This document shows, in pieces, positions 38,058 through 45,793 of a stretch of 64,000 nucleotides of DNA. Numbering within the stretch: the first letter of the stretch is position 1; every line of letters starts with the position of its first letter. Source of the stretch: Nocardia blacklockiae (GTDB taxonomy: Bacteria > Actinomycetota > Actinomycetes > Mycobacteriales > Mycobacteriaceae); NCBI RefSeq assembly GCF_015477355.1, contig NZ_JADLRJ010000005.1, positions 310,001 to 374,000 on the forward strand. Reading direction: 5' to 3'. Both the position numbers and the translations under genes were made by a program. The notes under the pieces are model-generated. The model searched no databases, was not told where the DNA came from, and saw only the letters and a list, made by a program, of their open reading frames with translations.

Positions 38058-38894
38058 ATGTCGACCGTGCCGTCGTGCAACGACATCGCCAGCGCGCTGC
38101 TCTCACACACCGAATTCGCCGACGACCGGGCGGCCACCGCTCTGCTGAGCCGCGCGATCGGGCCCCAGGAGTTCGCCCTCGACCGCGACTCGTTACCGGT
38201 GGCGGCCGCCGCCGACCCGACCACGTCGGCCGCGATCCTGGAGCTGCTCGAACGCGGCCAGGTGCCGACCATGCCGGCCATCCGCACCCTGATCGCGCAG
38301 AACGAGATGCGCGCCGAGGCGGAACGAATCGAACGGCTGGGCAAGCGCGCCCAGCGCAGTATCGACGAATTCGGTCGCATTTTGGCAACGGCCACCCAGA
38401 AATATCGCGAAGAACACGGAATCGGGCCGACGCGCCGCGACATTCTGCTCACCGATCCGGTGTCGGCGCTGATTCGCGAGCGGGTCGGCGACATCGCGCC
38501 GAACGCGATCAAACACCTCTGGCTGATCGAGCGCGCACAGCGGGCGGGCTGGATCGCCTACAACGCCGCGCCGCGCTCGCTGTGCGCCGGCCGGCGTTTC
38601 CACGCCGCGCAATTCGGCAATCGGGTGTCGCTGCGGCCGGTGAACGTCATCGGCACCCTCGTCGCGGGCTTCCTGGACGGCTACGAGCGCGAACACGGCC
38701 GGCCGCCGCGCTGGTCGGTGCTGGCCCACGACGTGCGCGACGACCGCGGCCGCCGCGTCTTCAACGACACCGCCGACGCCCGTGCCCAGCAGCAGTGGCT
38801 GGTCACCGCCGAATGGCTCGCCGTCCGCGACGAGCTGCCGGTCCCGGGTCCGCGCGGGCTGCGCGCCCTGGCGCGCAAGGCCCGTAGACAATAG
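38058..38894 (+). CDS. Uncharacterised protein
   Basis: A 278-aa soluble protein I do not recognise. ATG 38058 directly abuts GGGGAGGA with no spacer; GTG 38067 (10 nt after) would be better spaced. The N-terminal half is helical with a charged segment (NEMRAEAERIERLGKRAQRSIDEFGRILATATQKYREEHG) likely to form a coiled coil. Then comes a segment like a primase/replication-type or homeodomain-like helical module (RRDILLTDPVSALIRERVGDIAPNAIKHLWLIERAQRAGWI) and a mixed C-terminal part with EREHGRPPRWSVLAHDV and a basic tail. Basic tail and helices would suit nucleic-acid binding, but this is only a guess. Confidence 0.6.
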   Translation: MSTVPSCNDIASALLSHTEFADDRAATALLSRAIGPQEFALDRDSLPVAAAADPTTSAAILELLERGQVPTMPAIRTLIAQNEMRAEAERIERLGKRAQRSIDEFGRILATATQKYREEHGIGPTRRDILLTDPVSALIRERVGDIAPNAIKHLWLIERAQRAGWIAYNAAPRSLCAGRRFHAAQFGNRVSLRPVNVIGTLVAGFLDGYEREHGRPPRWSVLAHDVRDDRGRRVFNDTADARAQQQWLVTAEWLAVRDELPVPGPRGLRALARKARRQ

Positions 38895-39000
38895 GGCGGT
38901 AGGCGCCGCGATTCGGGCGGTCCGGCCGCCGGGTCGCGACCCGCGCGGTGCGGGTTCGGTAATTTCCTTGCGACGCGCAAGCGCGCCGGAAGGAGTTGCC

Positions 39001-40299
39001 ATGCCCCCGACGATCGACCCCGCGGCCACCGCCTGGCTGCTGGCCAGCACCGCCTTGGTGCTGCTCATGACGCCCGGACTGGCCATCTTCTACGGCGGGA
39101 TGTTCCGGTCCACCGGCGTGCTCAACATGCTGATGATGAGCTTCATCGCCATCCCGCTGGTGACGGTGACGTGGCTGCTGGTCGGCTACGCGCTGGCCTT
39201 CGGCGACGATGCCGGCGGCGGGCTGATCGGCAACCTCACCCACGCCGGCATGGTCGGCATCGATCCGTCGACGGTGCACGGCTCGGTGCCGGAGCTGCTG
39301 TACGCGACCTTCCAGCTCACCTTCGCGATCCTGACCGCGGCCCTGGTCAGCGGCGCGATCGCGGATCGAGCGAAATTCTCCGCCTGGATCGCGTTCGTCC
39401 CGCTGTGGACGCTGCTGGTGTACGCGCCGGTCGCGCACTGGGTGTGGGGGCCGGACGGCTGGCTGGCCTCCTTCGGCGCGCTGGACTTCGCGGGCGGGCT
39501 GGTGGTCGAGATCGCCTCGGGCGCTTCGGCTCTCGCGCTGGCGCTGGTGCTCGGCCCGCGGGTCGGGTTCAAGGTGGACGCGATGCGCCCGCACAATCTG
39601 CCGTTCGTGCTGCTGGGCGCGGGCCTGCTGTGGTTCGGCTGGTTCGGTTTCAATGCCGGTTCGGCGCTGGCGGCCGACGGCGTCGCGGCCGCCGTCTTCC
39701 TGAACACGCTCGTCGCCGGCTGTCTCGGCATGCTGGGCTGGCTGCTGGTGGAGCAGCTGCGCGACGGCCGGCCGACCACCTTCGGCGCGGCCTCGGGCGT
39801 GGTGGCCGGTCTGGTGGCGATCACGCCGTCGTGCGGGTCGGTGAACACGCTCGGCGCGGTGGTCGTGGGTCTCGTCGCGGGCGTGGTGTGTTCGTACGCG
39901 GTGGCCTGGAAGTTCAAGGCCGGCTACGACGATTCGCTGGACGTGGTGGGCGTGCACTTCATGGGCGGCATCGTCGGCACGCTGCTCATCGGGCTGCTCG
40001 CCAACCAGGTGATGACCGGGGGCGCGCGCGGCCTGCTCTACGGCGGCGGGCTCGCCCAGCTGGGCAAGCAGGTCGTCGGCGTGCTGGTGGTCGCGCTGTG
40101 GGCGTTCGGCGTCTCCTTCGCGCTGGGCAAGCTGATCGACCGCACGATGGGCTTCCGGGTGAGCCGGGAGGACGAGGTGGCCGGGATCGACTTCGCCCTG
40201 CACGCCGAGACCGCCTACGCCGAGGGCGTGCACGGTCACGCACCCCGCGGCATCTTCGGTCACCAGAGCAACCAGCACCCCAAGCCCGACCAGGGCTGA
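39001..40299 (+). CDS. Amt/Mep/Rh family ammonium transporter with Glu/His site variant
   Basis: A 432-aa, 11-helix channel-type transporter. MTPGLAIFYGGMFRSTGVLNMLMMSF is the family's TM1 signature. The twin-His pore site of E. coli AmtB (His168, His318) is Glu170 (DFAGGLVVEIASG) and His319 (VGVHFMGGIVG) here; the GAG codon at 39508-39510 is unambiguous. Phe gates and the NWFGWFGFNAGS-type TM6 motif are intact. Start ATG 39001 has GAAGGAG upstream. No glnK or glnD follows, unlike many bacterial amt genes, and the C-terminal tail (EGVHGHAPRGIFGHQ) is short and His-rich. Probable substrate is ammonium; the variant may change selectivity or coupling. Confidence 0.93.
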   Translation: MPPTIDPAATAWLLASTALVLLMTPGLAIFYGGMFRSTGVLNMLMMSFIAIPLVTVTWLLVGYALAFGDDAGGGLIGNLTHAGMVGIDPSTVHGSVPELLYATFQLTFAILTAALVSGAIADRAKFSAWIAFVPLWTLLVYAPVAHWVWGPDGWLASFGALDFAGGLVVEIASGASALALALVLGPRVGFKVDAMRPHNLPFVLLGAGLLWFGWFGFNAGSALAADGVAAAVFLNTLVAGCLGMLGWLLVEQLRDGRPTTFGAASGVVAGLVAITPSCGSVNTLGAVVVGLVAGVVCSYAVAWKFKAGYDDSLDVVGVHFMGGIVGTLLIGLLANQVMTGGARGLLYGGGLAQLGKQVVGVLVVALWAFGVSFALGKLIDRTMGFRVSREDEVAGIDFALHAETAYAEGVHGHAPRGIFGHQSNQHPKPDQG

Positions 40300-40350
40300 T
40301 CGCTCGGACGTGAGCGGGATCACGGCGTTCCGGTAGGGGCCGGGGCTTGC

Positions 40351-40398
40351 GGACCGTAGGGCTAACGACGTTACGCTAACGCCGTTACCTTACGGTCC
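40351..40398. promoter_or_regulatory. Long composite dyad upstream of mmpL-tetR
   Basis: Two successive near-palindromes, taacgacgtta (40363-40373) and taacgccgtta (40377-40387), are enclosed by perfect outer arms ggaccgta (40351-40358) and tacggtcc (40391-40398). The 48-bp element lies 16 nt before the mmpL ATG. It is the probable operator of the TetR protein at 42669, able to bind two dimers. Confidence 0.6.
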
Positions 40399-40413
40399 GA
40401 CCGAGGAGCGCCC

Positions 40414-42669
40414 ATGCTGACCCGAATCGCTCGGCTCGTCACGCGGTACCCGAAACACGTGCTGCTGGCGGCACTCCTGCTCGCCGTGCTGTGCGCGGGC
40501 TTCGGCGCCTCGGTCACCGATCGGCTGAAGGGTGGCGGCTTCACGTCCGACAACGCCGAATCCTCGCAGGTCACCCGCCTGCTCGCGGACAACTTCGGCG
40601 GCGCGGAACCCAATCTGGTGCTGCTGGTCCACGCCGACCACGGCGTCGACGACCGGGCCGCCCGCGCGGTCGCCACCGACCTCACCGAGCGATTGCGGAG
40701 CCGCGGCGACGCGGTCGGCGTGCGGTCCTACTGGGACAGCCCGCCCCAGCTCGCCTCCGCGCTGCGCAGCACGGACGGCAAGAGCGCCCTGGTGCTCGCC
40801 TATCTGACCGGCGGCGACGACGCCGCGCAGAAGACCGCCGCGGCGGTGACCGCCGATCTCGGCGCCACGCCGGACGGCGTCACCGTCCGCGCGGGCGGTC
40901 TGGCGGCGCTGTACCACGAGGTGAACACCCAGGTCACCAAGGACCTCACGCTCGCCGAGGGGGTGGCGGTCCCGCTCACCGCGATCGTGCTGATGCTGGT
41001 GTTCGGCAGCGTGATCGCCGCCGCGCTGCCGCTGTTGATCGGTTTGTTCGCGATCGCCGGCACGCTCGCGATCCTGCGCGCGCTCACGTCGTTCTCCGAC
41101 GTCTCGATCTACGCGCTGAACATGACCACGGCCCTGGGCCTGGCGCTCGCCATCGACTACAGCCTGTTCATCGTCAGCCGCTACCGCGAGGAGCTGGCGG
41201 GCGGGCGCGCCCACCGCGACGCCGCGATCCGCGCGGTGCAGACCGCCGGGCGCACGGTGCTGTACTCGACGCTCACGGTGGTGCTGGCGCTGGCCACGCT
41301 GGCCGTGTTCGACCTGTACTTCCTGCGCTCGGTCGCGTTCGCCGGGGTGGCCGTGGTGGCGGCCGCGGCGGCGGCATCGATCGTGGTCCTGCCCGCCGCG
41401 CTGGTGCTGCTCGGCGACCGCGTGAACGCCTGGGACCTGCGGGTGCCGCTGCGCCGCCTGCTGCGCCGCCCCGCACCCGTCGCACGCCCGCTGGAGCGGT
41501 CCGGCTGGTACCGCACGGTCACCTGGGTGATGCGGCGCGCCGTGCCGGTGACGGTGGTGCTCGCGGCGGTGCTGCTGGCGATCGGATCCCCGTTCCTGGG
41601 CGTGAGATTCGGCTATCCCGACGACCGGGTGCTGCCGCCGGGCGCGGAAACCCGGGCCGTCGGGGACGTGCTGCGCAGCGACTTCCCGGCCGTCAACGCG
41701 GGCTCCGGCACCACCGTCGTGCTGAACGGCTACCGCGGCGACGCGGCGGCGATCGGCGGTTACGCCACCGCGCTGTCGAAGGTGAACGGGGTGTCGGCGG
41801 TGCTGTCGAGTTCGGGCGTGTACGTCTCGGGCGCCCGGGTCGCGCCCACCCCGCCCGGCATGGCCAACGAGACCGGCGAATACCTCACCGTCACTTCGCG
41901 TTTCAATCCCTACTCCGAGGACGGCCAGGACCAGTTCCGGCAGTTGCGCGACGTCCCCGCGCCCGCGCCGGCGCTGTTCGGCGGCGGGGCGGCGATCAAC
42001 GCCGACACCCTGCACGCGCTGGGCGCGCGGCTCCCGCTGGCCGTGGCGCTGATCGCGCTGTCCACGTTCGTGGTGCTGTTCCTGTTCACCGGCAGTGTGG
42101 TACTCCCGCTGAAAGCTCTGGTGCTGAACTCGCTTTCGCTCAGTGCGATGTTCGGGATGATGGTGTGGATCTTCCAGGAGGGCCACCTGTCCGGGCTGCT
42201 CGGCTTCACCCCGACCGGCTACCTGGTGGCCACGATGCCGATCCTGATGTTCTGCCTGGCGTTCGGGATGTCGATGGACTACGAGGTGTTCCTGCTGTCG
42301 CGGATCCGGGAGGCGTGGCTGGCGTCCGGCCGCACGGCCGCCGACAACGAACGCTCGGTGGCGGTCGGTGTCGCGCGCACCGGGCGCATCGTCACCGCGG
42401 CCGCCCTGCTGATGGCTATCGTGTTGGGCGCCATGGTTACCGCGAAGGTCTCGTTCATGCAGATGTTCGGCCTGGGACTGACCCTCACCGTCCTCGCCGA
42501 CGCCACCGTCATCCGCGGCCTGCTGGTGCCCGCCCTGATGAAACTGATGGGCCGCGCCAACTGGTGGGCGCCCGCCCCGCTGGCCCGGCTGCACGAGCGG
42601 TTCGGTCTCGCGGAGGAGGCGCCCGAGCCGCGTGCCGCGGCGCCCGCACCCGAGCCGGCCCGGTCGTGA
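40414..42669 (+). CDS. MMPL family RND-type transporter
   Basis: A 751-aa membrane protein with two repeats of a TM helix, large periplasmic loop and five TM helices. It opens RIARLVTRYPKHVLLAALLLAVL. Conserved pieces include the TM4-5 ALNMTTALGLALAIDYSLFIVSRYREEL (the GxxxDY proton-relay motif) and its second-repeat partner MPILMFCLAFGMSMDYEVFLLSRIREAWL. Such transporters move lipids, siderophores or drugs across the membrane using the proton gradient. ATG 40414 has GAGGAG upstream. Ends in a Glu/Ala/Pro-rich tail. Forms an operon with the TetR regulator and is preceded by a long operator-like dyad. Confidence 0.93.
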   Translation: MLTRIARLVTRYPKHVLLAALLLAVLCAGFGASVTDRLKGGGFTSDNAESSQVTRLLADNFGGAEPNLVLLVHADHGVDDRAARAVATDLTERLRSRGDAVGVRSYWDSPPQLASALRSTDGKSALVLAYLTGGDDAAQKTAAAVTADLGATPDGVTVRAGGLAALYHEVNTQVTKDLTLAEGVAVPLTAIVLMLVFGSVIAAALPLLIGLFAIAGTLAILRALTSFSDVSIYALNMTTALGLALAIDYSLFIVSRYREELAGGRAHRDAAIRAVQTAGRTVLYSTLTVVLALATLAVFDLYFLRSVAFAGVAVVAAAAAASIVVLPAALVLLGDRVNAWDLRVPLRRLLRRPAPVARPLERSGWYRTVTWVMRRAVPVTVVLAAVLLAIGSPFLGVRFGYPDDRVLPPGAETRAVGDVLRSDFPAVNAGSGTTVVLNGYRGDAAAIGGYATALSKVNGVSAVLSSSGVYVSGARVAPTPPGMANETGEYLTVTSRFNPYSEDGQDQFRQLRDVPAPAPALFGGGAAINADTLHALGARLPLAVALIALSTFVVLFLFTGSVVLPLKALVLNSLSLSAMFGMMVWIFQEGHLSGLLGFTPTGYLVATMPILMFCLAFGMSMDYEVFLLSRIREAWLASGRTAADNERSVAVGVARTGRIVTAAALLMAIVLGAMVTAKVSFMQMFGLGLTLTVLADATVIRGLLVPALMKLMGRANWWAPAPLARLHERFGLAEEAPEPRAAAPAPEPARS

Positions 42670-43352
42670 TGTGCCCGCGCCGCCCGCGCTCGGCCCGCGG
42701 CACCGGCGACCGACTACGCGCGGAGATCCTCGAGGCCACCCGGGACCTGCTGGCGCGCACCGGGAATGCCGACGCGGTGTCGATCCGCGAGGTGAGCAGG
42801 CTGGTCGGGGTGAGCGCGCCGTCGATCTACCGGCACTTCGCCGACAAGGACGCGCTCATCGACGCGGCCGTGGCGCAGGTGTTCGAGAACCTGGACGCCG
42901 CGGTGGCGGCCGCCACCGATCCCGCACAGTCGCCGATCACCCGGATGCGCGAGCAGGGCATGGCCTACGTGCGTTTCGCGCTCCAGCATCCGGGCCAGTA
43001 CCGGGTGGCCACCGCCGGCTCGTCCGGCGACGGCCCGCGCGCGGTCGACCAGGTGCTGGGCAGCGGTGCGTTCCAACGGTTCTCGGACACGGTCCGCGAG
43101 GCCATGGACGCCGGCACCATCGCGCCCGGCGACCCGCTGCCGGTGGTGCTGGAGCTGTGGGCGGCCGCGCACGGCATCGCCTCGCTGCTGATCGCCAAGC
43201 CCTACCTGCCGTGGGGCGACGCCGAGGCCATCGCCGACCGGGTGCTCGGCGCGGCCTGCGTCGGGCACGCGGTGCTCGACATCATGGGCGGCGAATTCCC
43301 CGAACCCGACGAGACCGCGCGCTGGCTCGCGGGGTTGCGGCAGCGCGACTAG
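42669..43352 (+). CDS. TetR/AcrR family regulator (probable mmpL repressor)
   Basis: A 227-aa repressor. ATG 42669 shares the A of the mmpL stop (TGATG), so it is translationally coupled. HTH: AEILEATRDLLARTGNADAVSIREVSRLVGVSAPSIYRHFADKDALIDAAVAQVF. The C-terminal domain resembles TetR_C (WHG/TetR_C_25 type) with QHPGQYRVATAGSSGDGP and LELWAAAHGIASLLI. The target is most likely the 48-bp dyad upstream of mmpL, giving autoregulation that is relieved by the exported compound. Its stop lies within CTAG, which also supplies the stop of the convergent gene at 43349. Confidence 0.9.
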   Translation: MCPRRPRSARGTGDRLRAEILEATRDLLARTGNADAVSIREVSRLVGVSAPSIYRHFADKDALIDAAVAQVFENLDAAVAAATDPAQSPITRMREQGMAYVRFALQHPGQYRVATAGSSGDGPRAVDQVLGSGAFQRFSDTVREAMDAGTIAPGDPLPVVLELWAAAHGIASLLIAKPYLPWGDAEAIADRVLGAACVGHAVLDIMGGEFPEPDETARWLAGLRQRD

Positions 43353-44578
43353 CTGACGTCGGACGCGTCGGCCAGCCAGGTGTTGCACTTCTGGGTGCGG
43401 TTGTTGATGTAGCCGTGCTCGTACCAGGAGCCGTAATGCTGTTTGCTGCCATGGTCTCTGGTGTCGCCCTGGCCGTCGCCGCGGGAGTAGTTGTCCTGGA
43501 TCGTGCGCTGCGCCTGGTCCACGCTCACCGTCCCGACGTGGTTCGACGAGCCGATGAACATCCCGCCGAAGCACTGCGCCTGCAACTCGGTGCGCCGCGA
43601 GAGTTCCAGTCCCTTGGCCGAAGTCGCGCCCGCGTCGTAGCGGTCGCGGTGCGCCTTGTCCAGGATGCCGGTGATCGCCTCGACGTGGTGGCCGTACTCG
43701 TGGGCGAAGACGGCCAGGTAGATCACCGAGTCGTCGCCGTAGTCCTCGATCTGGATGGTGTCCAGCGGCATGTAGATGGTGTGGTTGGTCGAGCAGTAGA
43801 ACGCGGCGAAGCTGCCGCCGGAACTGCTGCACGGCGAACTGGCGTTGGCCGAGCGCGCCGGGACGGAGATGGTCGGGCTGGAGAACGGCAGGCCCGCCGC
43901 CTGCAGCACCGGCTTCCACATGTTGTCCAGGCAGGTGCGCGCCGCCTCGAAGAACGCCTGCGCCGCGGCCTGCACCGAGCCCCAGCGGGGATAGCCGCAC
44001 TCGATGTTGATCAGTCCGGCGTCGGGGTCGCGGAACAGCGGGTTGTCGCCGGTCGCGTTGACCGGTTGCGGCCCTGCGGGTTTCGTCGACGTGGCGGTGC
44101 GGGTGGTGGTGGCCGAGCGGGAGGTGGTCGCGGCGCTCGTCGGTGCCGTGGTGGTGGTCGCCGCGGCCGAGGCGGTGGTGTAGCTCGGCGGCGCGTAGGT
44201 GTAGCTCGGGGTGTCGTAGGAGTACTTCGAGGGATGGCTGCCGGTGGCGCCGACGGTGGCGAACACGACCAGCGCGCCGACCACGCCGAAGACCAGCAGC
44301 ACCGCGAAGATCACGCCGATCACGCCGCCGCCGCCCGAACGCGGCGGCGGATAGGGCCGGCCGTAATACCCCGGCGGCGGCAGCGGCGGACCGTACGGCG
44401 GACGCGGGCCGGCGGCGGGCGGCGGGCCGTACGGGGGACGCTGGCCGTAACCGGGCGGTCCGTATCCCGGGGGCGGACCGTAGCCGGGCGGCGGGCCGTA
44501 GCCGGGGGGCGGACCGTACGGCGGGCGGCCGGGCGGCGGCGAGCCGGGCGGCGGCGGGTATCCGGGAGGCTGGTTCAT
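43349..44578 (-). CDS. Neutral zinc metallopeptidase (YpfJ family), proline-rich N-terminus
   Basis: A 409-aa membrane-anchored protein. Residues 1-80 are Pro/Gly/Tyr-rich repeats (PPPGYG), then one TM helix (GVIGVIFAVLLVFGVVGALVVFA), a Ser/Thr-rich spacer to about 165, and an extracytoplasmic zinc_protease domain. The active site is FAHEYGHHVE (HExxH) with the downstream glutamate in LSRRTELQAQCF. Cys-rich edges (IECGYP, TCLDNMW) may form disulfides. Substrates of the family are unknown. A paralogue with the same layout lies immediately upstream, 7 bp away, indicating tandem duplication and an operon. Confidence 0.85.
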   Translation of the reverse strand: MNQPPGYPPPPGSPPPGRPPYGPPPGYGPPPGYGPPPGYGPPGYGQRPPYGPPPAAGPRPPYGPPLPPPGYYGRPYPPPRSGGGGVIGVIFAVLLVFGVVGALVVFATVGATGSHPSKYSYDTPSYTYAPPSYTTASAAATTTTAPTSAATTSRSATTTRTATSTKPAGPQPVNATGDNPLFRDPDAGLINIECGYPRWGSVQAAAQAFFEAARTCLDNMWKPVLQAAGLPFSSPTISVPARSANASSPCSSSGGSFAAFYCSTNHTIYMPLDTIQIEDYGDDSVIYLAVFAHEYGHHVEAITGILDKAHRDRYDAGATSAKGLELSRRTELQAQCFGGMFIGSSNHVGTVSVDQAQRTIQDNYSRGDGQGDTRDHGSKQHYGSWYEHGYINNRTQKCNTWLADASDVS

Positions 44579-44585
44579 GGCCGCA

Positions 44586-45716
44586 TCAACTCACCTGGTT
44601 CGCGGGGGCTTCGAAGGTGTTGCACTGTGAGGTCTGGTTCTTCTCGAAACCCGTGGTCCACCAGTCGCCCATGTGCTGGGCCGAACCGTGGTCGCGCATG
44701 TCGCCGGGGGCGTCGCCGCGGCCGTACGCGTCGTCGCGGGTGTTGCCGGTCTGGGTCGAGGTCAGCGAGCCGCCGCCCGCCGTGGCCGCGAGGAACATGC
44801 CGTCGAAGCAGTTGGCCTGCAACTCGACTCGGCGCGACAGCTCCAAACCCCGCGCGCTGCTGGTCCCGGCCTCGCGGCGTTGTTTGTTGGCCTCCAGCAG
44901 GATTCCGGACTGGGCCTGCACGTGGTGGCCGTACTCGTGGGCGAACACCGACAGGTAGATCTCCCAGTGGTCCTTGAACATGGCGGTCTGCAATTGGCTG
45001 ATCGGCATGTAAATGGTCTGGTTCGCGCCGCAGTAGAAGGCCGCGAAGTTGCTGCTGCTGCCCGTGCACGGCGTGCTGATTCCCGCGGTGGAGGCGGTGA
45101 CGCTGAGCTTGGGCGGCGTGAACGACAGCTTCGCCGCCGAAAGCACCGGCTGCCAGGCCTTTTCGAGACACCCGGCCGCGCTCTCGAAGAACTTGCGGGC
45201 GGCGTCGACCTGGGTGCTCCACGGCGCGTAGTCGCACCGGGCCGGGCTCAGCGGCGAACCCGGGTCCGCCACCAGCGGATTGGCGTCGGTGGCCGCGACG
45301 CCCGAACTCCCCGAACCGGATTTACCAGTGGTGGGAGCATAGGTGTAACTCGGCTGATCGCCGGAATGGGCGGCCACGTGCACGCCGGTGCGGATCGCGG
45401 TGCGCACCAGTCCGCTGGTCACGATCAGGATGAGAACGATCAGGAAGACGCCCCAGCCGCCCCCGCGCTTGCGCTGCGGCGGGCGGCCCGGCGGCCCGTA
45501 CGGCGCGGGCGGCGGCATCGGCGGCCGATGGCCTGGAACAGGCGGCGGCGCAGCGTATCCCGGCGGCGGATAGCCCGGTGGCGGACCGTAATTCGGCGCG
45601 TATCCGGGCGGCGGCGGGTAGTGCGGTGGCGGCGGATAGCCAGGTCGGCCGTAGGGCGGCGGGACCGGCCGGCCGCCGGGCGGGACCGGCCCGTATCCGT
45701 AGGGTGGTTGACTCAC
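44586..45716 (-). CDS. Neutral zinc metallopeptidase (YpfJ family), tandem paralogue
   Basis: A 376-aa protein with the same design as the neighbour at 43349: Pro/Tyr/Gly-rich first 95 residues, TM helix (GVFLIVLILIVTSGLVRTAIRTG), spacer, then the metallopeptidase domain with FAHEYGHHVQAQSG and LSRRVELQANCF. Start set at GTG 45716, after GGGGGA; an ATG at 45773 would add 19 residues without a ribosome site. Compared with the paralogue the Ser/Thr spacer is much shorter. Both are probably surface-exposed proteases facing the cell wall. Divergent from DUF2207 at 45794. Confidence 0.85.
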   Translation of the reverse strand: MSQPPYGYGPVPPGGRPVPPPYGRPGYPPPPHYPPPPGYAPNYGPPPGYPPPGYAAPPPVPGHRPPMPPPAPYGPPGRPPQRKRGGGWGVFLIVLILIVTSGLVRTAIRTGVHVAAHSGDQPSYTYAPTTGKSGSGSSGVAATDANPLVADPGSPLSPARCDYAPWSTQVDAARKFFESAAGCLEKAWQPVLSAAKLSFTPPKLSVTASTAGISTPCTGSSSNFAAFYCGANQTIYMPISQLQTAMFKDHWEIYLSVFAHEYGHHVQAQSGILLEANKQRREAGTSSARGLELSRRVELQANCFDGMFLAATAGGGSLTSTQTGNTRDDAYGRGDAPGDMRDHGSAQHMGDWWTTGFEKNQTSQCNTFEAPANQVS

Positions 45717-45793
45717 TCCCCCGCTCCCCCTGGTTCTTCCCGGTACTCGACAGCCGCTGACGCAGGATAGCAAGCTGTCTAAGCTATGGCCCC

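Noticed and set aside
40390-42594. A 734-codon open frame antisense to mmpL
   Set aside because: Low-complexity His/Gln/Arg-rich translation, no ribosome site, and it is fully covered by a convincing transporter gene.
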